Shown: piece by piece, positions 8,371 through 19,360 of the stretch
How the letters are laid out: each line of letters begins with the position of its first letter
Numbering within the stretch: the first letter of the stretch is position 1
Origin: Marinilongibacter aquaticus
GTDB lineage: Bacteria; Bacteroidota; Bacteroidia; Cytophagales; Spirosomataceae
NCBI RefSeq assembly: GCF_020149935.1
Contig: NZ_CP083757.1
Span: 1,116,001-1,180,000 of the forward strand
Reading direction: 5' to 3'
DNA length: 64,000 bases
Notes under the pieces: model-generated
Seen by the model: the letters and a program-made list of their open reading frames with translations, nothing else
Told to the model about the DNA's origin: nothing
The model's database searches: none
Translations under genes and position numbers: made by a program

Positions 8371-8684
8371 AGCCACTGCTCAACAAAGCCATCGATTCGC
8401 TGTTAAAGTTCGACACGATTTACGAAAAAGCCGAAATGGAGAAAAAACGGGAGATAATAAGTTCGATCTTCCCCGAAAAAATCCATTTTGAAAACGGGAC
8501 TCTTCGAACTGTCAGAGTTAACGAAGCCATAAAGTGCATCTATCTGATAAACAACCAGTTACAGATAAAACAAAAAAGACAAGCCAGAAAAAATTCTGAC
8601 TTGTCTTGTCAAGTCGTCCTGCCTGTACAAATTTCGAACTTATTTATTGAAGATTTGAAGAGACTTGCTGCACTGGCTGCATGA
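8361..8684 (+). pseudogene. Serine recombinase (resolvase/invertase), C-terminal fragment (copy 2)
   Basis: The frame encodes LLNKAIDSLLKFDTIYEKAE, then KKREIISSIFPEKIHFENGT and VRVNEAIKCIYLINNQLQIK. These form the C-terminal end of large Bacteroidota recombinase-family proteins. The catalytic serine domain and the recombinase domain are missing. After about 8570 the frame reads through a terminator hairpin and a dispersed repeat, so the natural end of the protein is probably lost. The open frame extends upstream to 8289, but that part is antisense to the IS3 remnant. Confidence 0.75.
8573..8646 (+). terminator. Terminator hairpin plus dispersed repeat, copy 2
   Basis: Hairpin arms AAGACAAGCCAG and CTGACTTGTCTT (8575-8606 region) are followed at 8613-8646 by the second copy of the TGTACAAATTTCGAACTTAT repeat. 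This copy lacks the ACCGATTTGGAGCG end. Confidence 0.7.
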
Positions 8685-8882
8685 GAAATCATGCTTTTAT
8701 CTCTCAGATATAGTCAAATGAATCAAATCTCAATCAAGTTTTGGAACATGTCCAAAGATTTCTTCCTACCTGTAAACCCAAGAAGGAAGGCTTTTCTTCA
8801 CAGGTTACCTAAGGCAGCCCTTCCATTGATTCAACAGACGATATAGAAAAAACTGAATAGTAAGATCATTTTGGCCTTAACA
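8685..8882. other. Spacer without a convincing gene
   Basis: Holds a 43-codon plus-strand frame (8718-8849) beginning M-N-Q-I-S-I-K-F-W with no recognisable motif. I see no hairpin or repeat of note. Confidence 0.3.
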
Positions 8883-10169
8883 TTAATCACATCCACCGAA
8901 TTCTGTTAAGAAAACAGAGCCTGCCTCAACCTCAAAACCGGCCTCAAGCTTTATATATTTGCCTGCCCGAAATGTAGCCTCTGCCCCATCAGTAACTTTA
9001 TTGCTTCCCTCTATGTGTCCATTGGCACTACTTACTTCAATAAGTGTAATTGTGCCGGAAATATCATCTGCCGTACTCGAAAGAGCCACACTATTGGCAC
9101 AGGGTGCCGGACAGACATCCAGCACCTCGAAAAGCTTAAACGGCTGATCGGTTTCTGCCGGATCGGAGGCTATAATTCTCAGTTTATAACCCGTAGCTAT
9201 GGTAACACCTGCCGGTATGGTGGCCTGTATCGTACCAGAGGTATTTCCTGTATATGTGCCCAGCGTGGTAGGATTGCTGAAGCTGCCGTTTTCATCAGAA
9301 AGTTGCAGGGTGAAAACATTACTAGTGGAAAAGGTACCCGAAACTGTAAAAGGAACAGAAAACGCATTTTCACGACAAAATGCCTCGGCTACATTGCCAA
9401 TAGCCACTATATTGTCTCTAATCGTGAACGGCTGGTAGTTGACCTGATTCCAGTCGCCATTCGTATTGCGGGAGCGTACCGAAAGCCAGTGAACGCCGTT
9501 TGAAAGCCCGTTTAAATCTACCTGAAAAGTTAGATCTTCAACGCTCAATGAATTGCTTACCGGTACACTGGTGCCATTGCCCACTCCTGGGTCATCATCC
9601 ACAAAGTACTCTAAATAAGCGATAGGCGAAGGCGGCGTATTTACCGGTGGATCTGTGTCAAATTTGACAAAAACGCGGTAATTGGTATTTCCCCAATCAC
9701 CACCAGCATCTTGTGCCCGCACAGAAAGGATATGGAAACCATCTGAAAGGCTATTGACCGAAAACGAAAATGGAATTTTATTCAAGGTCAGGTCCGGTAT
9801 AATTGGAATGGAAGTGCCTGCTCCATGCCCGGGATCATTGTCAATGAAATACTCAAGGGCAGTGATGTTTTGCGGTGCGGGTACGGTACCCAAATCGGTG
9901 TTAAACTTGGCAAAGACCCGGTAGGTAGTATTTCCCCAGTCACCATCTGCATCCTGTGCCCGCACAGAGAGGTAGTGAAAACCGTCTGTAAGGCTGGTTA
10001 CTGGGAAAGAAAAGCTGACGGTGACCTCGCTGCCCGGCGTAATACTTAGACCAGTTGCATTACCAATACCGGGATCGTTATCAATAAAATATTCTACATG
10101 ACTGATGCTCTGAGCCTGCAAAAGCAAACCTGAAAACACCAAGCCAAATAATAGGCTCAGCTTTCTCAT
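8883..10169 (-). CDS. Secreted surface protein with three tandem repeats and a C-terminal coathanger-like domain
   Basis: Starting at the ATG at 10169, the signal peptide is MRKLSLLFGLVFSGLLLQAQ. Three repeats follow, each opening E-Y-F-(I/V)-D-(N/D)-DPG and closing on a strand like DGFHYLSVRAQDADGDWGNT. A beta-sandwich region with the motif GYKLRIIASDP follows. The C-terminal part (SANGHIEGSNKVTDGAEATF, then RAGKYIKLEAGFEVEAGSVF) matches the 3-coathanger-stack type found at the ends of Bacteroidota surface proteins. It is probably exported and displayed. Its start abuts the stop of the upstream beta-helix gene, so the two form an operon. Confidence 0.82.
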   Translation of the reverse strand: MRKLSLLFGLVFSGLLLQAQSISHVEYFIDNDPGIGNATGLSITPGSEVTVSFSFPVTSLTDGFHYLSVRAQDADGDWGNTTYRVFAKFNTDLGTVPAPQNITALEYFIDNDPGHGAGTSIPIIPDLTLNKIPFSFSVNSLSDGFHILSVRAQDAGGDWGNTNYRVFVKFDTDPPVNTPPSPIAYLEYFVDDDPGVGNGTSVPVSNSLSVEDLTFQVDLNGLSNGVHWLSVRSRNTNGDWNQVNYQPFTIRDNIVAIGNVAEAFCRENAFSVPFTVSGTFSTSNVFTLQLSDENGSFSNPTTLGTYTGNTSGTIQATIPAGVTIATGYKLRIIASDPAETDQPFKLFEVLDVCPAPCANSVALSSTADDISGTITLIEVSSANGHIEGSNKVTDGAEATFRAGKYIKLEAGFEVEAGSVFLTEFGGCD

Positions 10170-10170
10170 C

Positions 10171-11256
10171 TTAGTTGGCTTTGATGGTGATGACGGCATC
10201 AATGTCTATATCATTATTACCAATGCCGCTATTTATGAAGAAAGTGCTGATGGGGTGATGGGGAAGACCAGATTTTTCATAAGGGTAGGTGCCTCCGTAA
10301 ATACCTATGTCTCCTCCATTTATGCCTGCGTTTTTGGCAACTGATGAATTTGATAATTCACTGTCATTTTCAACTGGAAAAGCATCCGGGCGATCGCCAT
10401 AATTACTTCCTTTAAACACCTGTTGCCAAGCAATATTATTTTGATTGTTACCAAGAGTAGGTAAATCATTTTCAAAACTTATGCAATAAGAAATTGCATT
10501 ATTAAAATTTCCGCCTCCCGCATTTCCAACTATTTTTGATTGGAAAATACAATTAGTAAAAACGGAATTGTCAGTGCTGTATAGTTGAGAAATATAGCAG
10601 TTTTTTATTACACTATTATCTAGGTCTCCGATACTTGCAAATTGACCGAAATGCGAATTTTCTATTGTACAATTAAGCTCGGTCGATTCTTTTGAAAGTG
10701 TTCCTCGATAATCATCAATTCCATAGAAAAGGAGACTTTTTCTAATGACACTATTTATACCTTGTGATATCACAGAATTGATGTTTTCTAAACTGGTAAA
10801 TCTTATGTGGTCAGCGAGGCATGATTCAATCACTACATTATCAGAACTGATTTCAACATTTCCTAATCTTAAATTTTTTATTGTGCTTCCCGAGCTTCCA
10901 AGATCCAAATATATTGTACAGCTTGTGTAGACACTTCTTTTATCCAGAGAAGTTATATTTAAACTAGAATTGTCAAGATTGTATCCATTTCCTCTGAAGT
11001 GAAGTCTTTTGTCTACATGCACCTGGTTTGGCTGCGAATTGTTCGCTTCATCGTAATAAGGATTAAGGCTTTCATTCTCGCCATACGGCTCAATCAAAAT
11101 AATATCATCCGTATTAGCGGCATCTACGGCCGCTTGTATGGAGTTATAAACATTCACACCCGTAATGGCCGGGTCACCGTTTACACGGCGTACGGTTTGG
11201 GCGGTGAGGGTGTAGCCAAAAATGCTAAAGACGAGTAGAGTAGTGATTTTTTTCAT
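10171..11256 (-). CDS. Secreted right-handed beta-helix protein
   Basis: A 361-residue product with a clear signal peptide (MKKITTLLVFSIFGYTLTAQ). A DPAITGVNVYNSIQAAVDAA segment follows, the usual start of pectin-lyase-like beta-helix proteins. The rest is a run of short repeats rich in N, S and I (IKNCYISQLYS, VFTNCIFQSKI) that fit helical rungs. No catalytic residues can be identified. It is the first gene of the two-gene secreted operon and lies just downstream of the LytTR gene. It may bind or cleave a polysaccharide, or act as an adhesin. Confidence 0.78.
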   Translation of the reverse strand: MKKITTLLVFSIFGYTLTAQTVRRVNGDPAITGVNVYNSIQAAVDAANTDDIILIEPYGENESLNPYYDEANNSQPNQVHVDKRLHFRGNGYNLDNSSLNITSLDKRSVYTSCTIYLDLGSSGSTIKNLRLGNVEISSDNVVIESCLADHIRFTSLENINSVISQGINSVIRKSLLFYGIDDYRGTLSKESTELNCTIENSHFGQFASIGDLDNSVIKNCYISQLYSTDNSVFTNCIFQSKIVGNAGGGNFNNAISYCISFENDLPTLGNNQNNIAWQQVFKGSNYGDRPDAFPVENDSELSNSSVAKNAGINGGDIGIYGGTYPYEKSGLPHHPISTFFINSGIGNNDIDIDAVITIKAN

Positions 11257-11268
11257 TGGTATAACGTT

Positions 11269-11571
11269 TTAATTTAAAGCTATTTGTATTTGTTCCAGTA
11301 TTCCTCTCCGTCGGCGGCTTACTTTTATTCTGGAGCCATTTTTTAATATTACTGTCCTTTCTGAGCCCTCCGTTTTTACAGTCTTAATAAAATTTGGGTT
11401 TAAAAGGTGAGACTTGCTAACTCTCAGAAAGTCTGAGTGCTGTTCTTCGTGTCTCTTAAGGGTAAAGCTGCTTACATATTTCTTTCCGTTCTTAAGATGG
11501 AATTCGGTGTAATTCACGACACCTCGTAGAAAAATGATCTCTTCTTCACTTGGGTATTGAATTCTTTTCAT
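11269..11571 (-). CDS. LytTR-domain DNA-binding regulator
   Basis: The 100-residue protein is essentially one LytTR domain: EEEIIFLRGVVNYTEFHLKN, SFTLKRHEEQHSDFLRVSKS, HLLNPNFIKTV and the basic tail KVSRRRRGILEQI. It has no receiver domain, so its activity must be controlled by expression or by a partner. Small stand-alone LytTR proteins in Bacteroidota commonly precede genes for secreted proteins with coathanger-like ends, as here. It is probably cotranscribed with or regulates the two downstream genes. Confidence 0.88.
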   Translation of the reverse strand: MKRIQYPSEEEIIFLRGVVNYTEFHLKNGKKYVSSFTLKRHEEQHSDFLRVSKSHLLNPNFIKTVKTEGSERTVILKNGSRIKVSRRRRGILEQIQIALN

Positions 11572-11656
11572 GGTAGTATTTTGTTACTAATTGCCCCCCC
11601 GTTATTTTCTTCATAAAAAACATATCACAAAGAAAAATTGCATGATTTAAGAAATC

Positions 11657-11676
11657 AATACGCCGTTTGGCGTATT
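11657..11676. promoter_or_regulatory. 8-bp perfect inverted repeat between divergent regulators
   Basis: AATACGCC, four bases GTTT, GGCGTATT. It lies in the 170-base gap between the divergently transcribed LytTR and LuxR-type genes, closer to the latter. A dimeric regulator could bind here. It lacks a downstream T-tract long enough to look like a standard terminator. Confidence 0.5.
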
Positions 11677-11741
11677 TTTAGAAGCTGACTGGAGTTCTAT
11701 TTCAAATCACCGACCCTATCAGGTATTAACTTTAAGTACTT

Positions 11742-12446
11742 ATGCATCTTACAGACCGAGAAATGCAAGAGGTTTCGCCCAAAACCCTGTTTAGAATAAG
11801 CCAGTTAATAAAGGAGGGCCTATTGACTGCAGATGACCTGGCTTCAGTAATCCCAGGAATTATGCATATTAACGCGATCGATGACTTATCATTTAGTTAT
11901 CTTTCGTCCAACGGACGAAGTCGAGTGCGATATGAAATGGAGGAACTACAGGAATACGGTTCGGAAATTTTCCCAAGACATCAGTCCGAATATACCCTAA
12001 ATGTTACTCATCCAAACATACATAAAGAAATGAGTAAAAGGGACCCAGACTTAGTCTTCTCTTTTGTACAGGATTGGAAAGTGGTGTCTGACGATTCAAT
12101 CATCTATTTCCTCACCTCGACGCGAATATTAAATGATTCTGAGTTCCTTTCTATTTCTTTAGAACCAAGGGATATCCCCCAAATCAAGCGTGTGGTTGAC
12201 ACCATGTTGGGCGTAAGTAAAACTTATGAGAAATACTTTTTACGTTACAATCTGCTTACTCAAAGAGAGAAAGAAATATTAACTTATCTGGCTCGTGAAT
12301 TGACATACAAGGAAATTGCCCATATCCTTTTTATTGATCCCAAAACAGTAAAAAAACATTGTGAGAACCTTTATCGGAAACTTGAAACAAACAAGAGAAC
12401 TGAAATAAGGGAAATTGTAATTGCTATTCAGGGAAAACTAGGATAA
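11742..12446 (+). CDS. LuxR-type (GerE HTH) transcriptional regulator
   Basis: The 234-residue protein ends in a GerE helix-turn-helix: LLTQREKEILTYLARELTYK, EIAHILFIDPKTVKKHCENL, YRKLETNKRTEI. The N-terminal 160 residues resemble the PAS-like sensor region seen in Bacteroidota LuxR-type proteins but have no motif I can name. It diverges from the LytTR gene across a gap with a palindrome, so cross-regulation of the secreted-protein operon is plausible. Confidence 0.85.
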   Translation: MHLTDREMQEVSPKTLFRISQLIKEGLLTADDLASVIPGIMHINAIDDLSFSYLSSNGRSRVRYEMEELQEYGSEIFPRHQSEYTLNVTHPNIHKEMSKRDPDLVFSFVQDWKVVSDDSIIYFLTSTRILNDSEFLSISLEPRDIPQIKRVVDTMLGVSKTYEKYFLRYNLLTQREKEILTYLARELTYKEIAHILFIDPKTVKKHCENLYRKLETNKRTEIREIVIAIQGKLG

Positions 12447-13435
12447 AACAAAGCTCAATCTATTATTCACATCTAACCGCAATTAGTTCAACTTCAGAAC
12501 TAAATTATAGAATTGAGAGAGCAACACAGGCTATTTGCAAACTTTGTAAAAAAACGGTTCAACTCCTGATAGCTGATAGGAATACTTTGATGAAAATATC
12601 CATCGGAATCTGTAATATTTATGCCGTCCTTTTAAATGGGGCCACTTCAAAATGTAGTTCTTGATTTATTTGGTCCGTAATTTCCCTTAAAAGCTACAAC
12701 GAAAGCAAATAAAGTGAAACAAGAAATCTCCTTAGCGTAAGCAGTCAAATTCAATTATTTCAATAATTCGACAATTATAATTAAGCTCTCATTCCAGTCA
12801 AAAAAAGTCCACCCCCTTTTGGAAGAAGAACTGAAACTCAGAATATTGTTTTGACCAGAGTACCGCCTACGACTTAATCTTTATCATCCACAAAAATGGT
12901 AGCTAAAGCTGTCAGTACGATACAATACCCGTCGTTTAGCAAGCCATAAATGGCATTACCACTTCATAAATATTTAACCATTGGGTCGCCAGCCAAAGTA
13001 TTTATACTCATTGTTTAGAATGAATAGTCCCGCCGAGAATTACATATGAGATGGTCGGAATACTTGCCCATGCTCACATCCACAATAGATAAGGGTGAGC
13101 AAATTGGGGTTTGAACAAAGTAAATCTAAACCCCTCAGCTCCTATAACCAAAGAAATGACACAGGTTTCTTTAAACCAAACCAGTCCACTAATTTATCTA
13201 AAGCAGATATTCTATTGGTTCAAAGATGATCCCTACCAGTCGGCGGCTTCGTTAAAGGGGTCAGCACTATTATCTTCTGCAAGCAGACCATAGATATCCT
13301 GAGAGCAGCCTACGAAGCAAATACCAAAATTGAAAATAATAAAATGAGTAAAAATGCTTACAGTTTCTCTGTAACAGACATGTACAATATCATAAAGAAG
13401 AAAAGGCTTTTGACCCGTGTCCGTCCCCAAACTCG
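12447..13435. other. Nearly 1 kb without a supportable gene
   Basis: Only short, shifting frames are present. A minus-strand stretch near 12880-13010 reads S-I-N-T-L-A-G-D-P-M-V-K-Y-L and then AIYGLLNDGYCIVLTALATI, interrupted by a stop, which looks like a decayed protein gene. No RNA gene or repeat seen. Confidence 0.4.
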
Positions 13436-13724
13436 TTGGTAAAAAAACACGTTCGATCCGGAAAGGTTGAGCTGTACAGCTTTTATGCCGACACCGAACT
13501 GGAAAACCCGAAAAAATACGGAAAAGGGCACTCCATAAACCATGCCCTACTATGCGATGGGGTGCAAGAGGACATCCGAAACCGCTTTGGCGTTTCGGGC
13601 ATCCCCCACCTTTTCCTTCTTAAACGAAACAGGAGAAATCAGGAATATTTGGTACGGTTACCAATTGGGTATGGAGGGGCCGCTCACCAGTGCAATTCAG
13701 GAAAATCCGGACAAAGAAACTTAA
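13436..13724 (+). pseudogene. Thioredoxin-like (TlpA/AhpC fold) gene remnant
   Basis: One plus-strand frame encodes KKYGKGHSINHALLCDGVQE followed by DIRNRFGVSGIPHLFLL. The adjacent frame then continues NETGEIRNIWYGYQLGMEGP to a stop. FGVSGIPHLFLLNETGEI is the familiar cis-proline strand region of thioredoxin-fold proteins, split by a frameshift near 13610-13625. The N-terminal CxxC half is absent. A start-less open frame (about 13860-14108, KDTIVLGYPGNESNCGQVNG) follows and may belong to another decayed gene. Confidence 0.6.
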
Positions 13725-14147
13725 GAACACCTATGAAAATACATTGCACGGCCACTTAAGCGATCAATATCATCAACCCGAGGCAAATGAAAAAGAGAAG
13801 GGCACAAAGGCAACAGTGAACGATCTGAAAGGAATCAGGCACCATAGAATTTCCTTACAAAAGACACCATTGTTCTGGGGTATCCCGGTAATGAATCGAA
13901 CTGTGGACAGGTCAACGGGTTCCAAATTTCAATCAATGGCCCGACCGAAAACAAATCGACAAAAAACAACTGGATTAACATCCATCGGGCCAATACCAAT
14001 CCCTGTCAATCCAATAGGCTAAAAAGCAGGCCATCGGTATTCACGAACAAGCACCCACAAAAAGCCCTCGAGACGAAACAGACCAGTGGGTACGAATCCA
14101 ATTTCTGACTCGCGAACATTGAAAAGGGTTTTCAATTTTGGTTAATT

Positions 14148-16122
<1,975 letters not shown>

Positions 16123-16171
16123 CTACGCAATCATTTTGCGTAGACAGGATCAATCCATAAATTTGTCGAAT

Positions 16172-17204
16172 ATGGCTCAAAACAAGAATGCGTTAATCAG
16201 ATACAAAACAATAGACAAATGCCTTCAGAACAGGTATAGAAAATGGACGCTCGAAAACCTGATAGAGGCTTGTTCGGAGGCATTATATGAATATGAGGGC
16301 AGAGATGTCAACGTAAGCAAAAGAAGCATTCAACTGGATATCCAAATGATGAGAAGCGACAAATTGGGTTACAATGCCCCTATTGTTGTTTACGGTAAAA
16401 AATATTATCGGTACGATGATGAAAGCTACTCGATAACCAACATTCCGCTCACCCAGAATGACATGGATATTCTGTCGGAGACAGTCCAAATGCTCAAGCA
16501 ATTCAAAGATTTTTCTTTGTTTTCGGAACTTATAGGGATTATCCAACGGCTGGAAGACAAGGTCTATACAGAAAAAAACCACAGAGACTCCATTATCCAC
16601 CTCGACAAAAATGAAGATTTGAAGGGTCTTGAACATTTGGACGTGCTGTATCAGGCCATATTAAAGAAACTCTGCCTCAGGATTCACTACCAATCGTTTA
16701 AGGCCAAATCTCCATCCTACATCACCTTACACCCCTATATACTCAAGGAATTCAACAACAGGTGGTTTGTAGTTGGGAGAAAAAAACAGAAAAGGACAAA
16801 TACTCACCTTGGCATTGGACAGAATTTCAAGCATTCAGTGGAACCTTGACGTTCCGTATGAAAAGGTTGATTTCGACGGAGACAAATTCTACGAAAACAC
16901 CATTGGGGTTACGGTACTCAATGACCATCACCTTAGGGAGATACATTTAAAACTGGATCGGCACAATGCTCCCTATGTACTCACCAAGCCATTGCACCAT
17001 TCGCAACAAGTGATCGAAAACTTGGAAGATGGCGGCGTGATAATTTCGGTTAAGGTTCACTTGAATTTTGAATTTGATCGGCTGCTCCTTGGCTTCGGGG
17101 ACTCAATTGAGGTTTTGAAACCTGAGCCCCTGAGAAACAGATTAAAAAAGATACTGAACAATGCCGCGGGCAAATACGAGAAGAATATAACCGAATGCCC
17201 TTAA
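16172..17204 (+). pseudogene. WYL-domain regulator with one frameshift
   Basis: Frame 1 starts MAQNKNALIRYKTIDKCLQN with a winged-helix N-terminus and runs into the WYL domain (CLRIHYQSFKAKSPSYITLH, NNRWFVVG). The downstream frame restores the match with GQILTLALDRISSIQWNLDV through the C-terminal WCX part (DSIEVLKPEPLRNRLKKILN). The shift lies in or next to an A-tract near 16780-16800. WYL proteins sense ligands, often nucleic-acid fragments, and commonly control defence or RNA repair genes. Divergence from rtcB suggests that role. It may be a true pseudogene or a homopolymer sequencing error. Confidence 0.82.
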
Positions 17205-17369
17205 ATTCTCAGAACGCACAAATATAAAACACCTTTGCTAAAAGCCGCTTTTGGGCAAGCGAATACACAAAAAACGGCGTATGAGGGATATTGCACTTTA
17301 AAGACACACAGTGAATTTCAACCAGCTCGAAATCAGGAATTTGATCATTTACAGAAAAGTAGCACGCTT

Positions 17370-17479
17370 ATAAGAAACCATCCCAACAATAAACTAGGAT
17401 TGAAACTCTATAATAAGTATGTCGCCATACTCGATTCCGACAGTCAGAGACCATTCCATCCGTAAACTAGGATTGAAAC
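17370..17479. CRISPR. Two-repeat CRISPR relic
   Basis: Two 37-base repeats (17370-17406 and 17443-17479) match at 30 of 37 positions and share a perfect 3' block AAACTAGGATTGAAAC. One 36-base spacer separates them, giving a 73-base period. The GGATTGAAAC end is typical of CRISPR repeats. No cas gene is visible in the window and I found no third repeat on either side, so this looks like an isolated, degenerate leftover. Confidence 0.6.
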
Positions 17480-17560
17480 AGCACTTGTTCCGGGGAGAAG
17501 AACTAGCATACAGATCCTGAAGAAAGGTAGAGCAAGCACTAATTTCGAACAACCACAAAC

Positions 17561-17588
17561 AAAAAGCCCGAGCGGAATCTCGGGCTTT
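17561..17588. terminator. Intrinsic terminator hairpin
   Basis: AAAAAGCCCGAG, loop CGGAAT, CTCGGGCTTT. The stem is the same as at 2256-2284. It lies between the CRISPR relic and the left end of the mobile element. The TGTACAAATTTCGAAC repeat is not present here. Confidence 0.85.
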
Positions 17589-17662
17589 CGTCGGGATGAC
17601 TGAACCACCCATATAATTGTATGTTGTTGAAAATCAGAAACAAGCACTGAAATTCCAGAACC

Positions 17663-17679
17663 TGCACACCTTATTGCAC
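17663..17679. repeat. Left putative attachment repeat
   Basis: TGCACACCTTATTGCAC, identical to 30443-30459. Flanking bases differ on both sides, so the identity is exactly 17 bases. Confidence 0.65.
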
Positions 17680-17686
17680 GTTTACT

Positions 17687-17863
17687 ATGAAAACGGGAAT
17701 AAGAACATATCCATTTGAGATTAAAAATACTGAAATCAGTTTAAATAGGATAAATTACCCTGAAAAAAATATCGATGACATCAATATTCAAATTTCACAT
17801 TTTAGCAATCTATATTATCTATTTAGAAAACCTGTCTTAAAAATTGGGATATCCACAACTTAA
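17687..17863 (+). CDS. Possible small protein at the left end of the element
   Basis: A 58-codon frame, MKTGIRTYPFEIKNTEISLN onward, ending KIGISTT, starts only 8 bases after the left repeat. Codon use is AT-rich and plausible. No family recognised; it could be a truncated gene end or chance. Confidence 0.3.
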   Translation: MKTGIRTYPFEIKNTEISLNRINYPEKNIDDINIQISHFSNLYYLFRKPVLKIGISTT

Positions 17864-17945
17864 AGTTAGTCATGAAGATAGATTCATTAACCATTTAAGT
17901 CACTTAAAATGACAAAGATGAAGTACACGAATTCAATCGTTAGGG

Positions 17946-19349
17946 TCATCTCAATTTTGTGGCTTTTTTCAGATTTGTATCATCAGGTAACAGAAATAGC
18001 ATTAATGCCACTAAAACAACGCAGAATAAAATTGTCGTTAACCCAACCTTATATGCAAATTGCCAACCGTCCGAAACGAAATAAAAAAATATTCCACCTA
18101 TAATACTAACACCTAAAGCAGAAGCCGTTTGTTGGAACGTCGAGTAAATACCTGCTGCAGCTCCTGCATGTTCATTTGGCACATTTTTCAAGGCAATATT
18201 CAGTAATGAGGGCAATACCAGACCGTTTCCTAGCCCCCAAAGCCCCATCAATGATATTATCAACCAAAATTCAACGCTCGGTTTCCAGAATAGCATCTGC
18301 ATAATAAAAGCTACTCCCATTAAAAGAATTCCAAGTTGTAAAACTCGTTTTCCAAAACGCAATATTAATTTTGAAGCTATTATGGAGGACAACATAAACA
18401 ATACTCCCGGAAAAATAAAATATAGACCACTGTCCAATGCGGAAATGCCCAGTCCATTTTGCAAATACACAGCACTCAGCAACAAATAGGATGTATGCAA
18501 CATAAAATGGAATAAAACGGCTAGAAGACCAATATTAAAATCTCTAAGCTTAAACAGGCTGACATCGATCAAAGGATTTTTATCCTCCGCCAATTTCATT
18601 TTTTGATTGCGAATGAAGTATACAAATAATATCGCGGCCAATGCCAATAGGGCCATACTCCATAAGGGCCAGTGTTTTTCCCTCCCCTCGATTATTGGAA
18701 AAATCATACAAAAAATTGCGGCGGTTAGTATCAAAATACCTGAATAATCAAATTTGTTTTTATGATTAATAGGTGTCTCGTTCAAATATTTTGTTGTTCC
18801 CCAAAGCGTTAGTATCCCTATTGGGACATTGACAAAGAAAATTAACCTCCAGCCTTCCACTACCCAGTGAATTTCACTCAAGTAGCCCCCCAAAACTTGA
18901 CCGATCACTGCAGCCGCCCCAAGTGTAATGCCAAAATAACTGAAAGCTTTAGATCTTTCGTGTGGTTCAATAAAAATTGTCTGGATAAAAGCTATTGTTT
19001 GAGGTACCATGAACGAGGCACTTACACCTTGAAAAAATCTCATGAAATTTAACTGAAGTGCACTGTTGGAAAGTCCACAAAGAGCCGATGTCACGGTAAA
19101 CGCCAACATACTCCAAAAAAAGACCTTCTTACGTCCAAACTGATCTCCAGCTCGCCCTCCCGTGATAAGAAACGCTGCATAGCCCAATAAATAACCAGCT
19201 ATAACCATTTGCATGTCAGCATCAGTGGAATGTATTCCTTTTTTTATCGATGGTATGGCAACGTTTATTATAAAAACATCAATGACCGAAAGTAAAGGTG
19301 CTGACAGTATAACCATCAATTCAACCCATTTGTTTTCATTCGTTTTCAT
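17946..19349 (-). CDS. MFS drug-resistance-type transporter (DHA2, EmrB/QacA-like)
   Basis: 467 residues with about 14 hydrophobic segments. Motif A is GGRAGDQFGRKKVF after the second helix, and GAAAVIGQVLGGYLSE is the motif C region typical of drug:H+ antiporters. The N-terminal PLLSVIDVFIINVAIPSI matches the DHA2 D-x-x-I-V-N-V-A-L motif. It would export toxic organic compounds across the inner membrane. Three copies of a 10-bp unit (19331-19360) cover the start codon; only the middle ATG opens the long frame. It lies at the left edge of the cargo region; ohr is upstream on the same strand but 460 bases away. Confidence 0.9.
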   Translation of the reverse strand: MKTNENKWVELMVILSAPLLSVIDVFIINVAIPSIKKGIHSTDADMQMVIAGYLLGYAAFLITGGRAGDQFGRKKVFFWSMLAFTVTSALCGLSNSALQLNFMRFFQGVSASFMVPQTIAFIQTIFIEPHERSKAFSYFGITLGAAAVIGQVLGGYLSEIHWVVEGWRLIFFVNVPIGILTLWGTTKYLNETPINHKNKFDYSGILILTAAIFCMIFPIIEGREKHWPLWSMALLALAAILFVYFIRNQKMKLAEDKNPLIDVSLFKLRDFNIGLLAVLFHFMLHTSYLLLSAVYLQNGLGISALDSGLYFIFPGVLFMLSSIIASKLILRFGKRVLQLGILLMGVAFIMQMLFWKPSVEFWLIISLMGLWGLGNGLVLPSLLNIALKNVPNEHAGAAAGIYSTFQQTASALGVSIIGGIFFYFVSDGWQFAYKVGLTTILFCVVLVALMLFLLPDDTNLKKATKLR

Positions 19350-19360
19350 TCGTTTTCATT
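19331..19360 (-). repeat. Three tandem 10-bp units across the MFS start codon
   Basis: On the minus strand the unit is AATGAAAACG/A repeated three times. Each unit has an ATG in a different frame. The first and third give peptides of about 7 codons; the second (19349) gives the transporter. Confidence 0.8.

Noticed and set aside
9015-9503. Plus-strand 162-codon frame opposite the secreted repeat protein
   Set aside because: Shadow of the repeat-containing gene; no motif and no start context.
17297-17333. A third CRISPR repeat upstream, one 73-base period before the first
   Set aside because: The sequence at that position does not keep the AAACTAGGATTGAAAC block or enough other matches.
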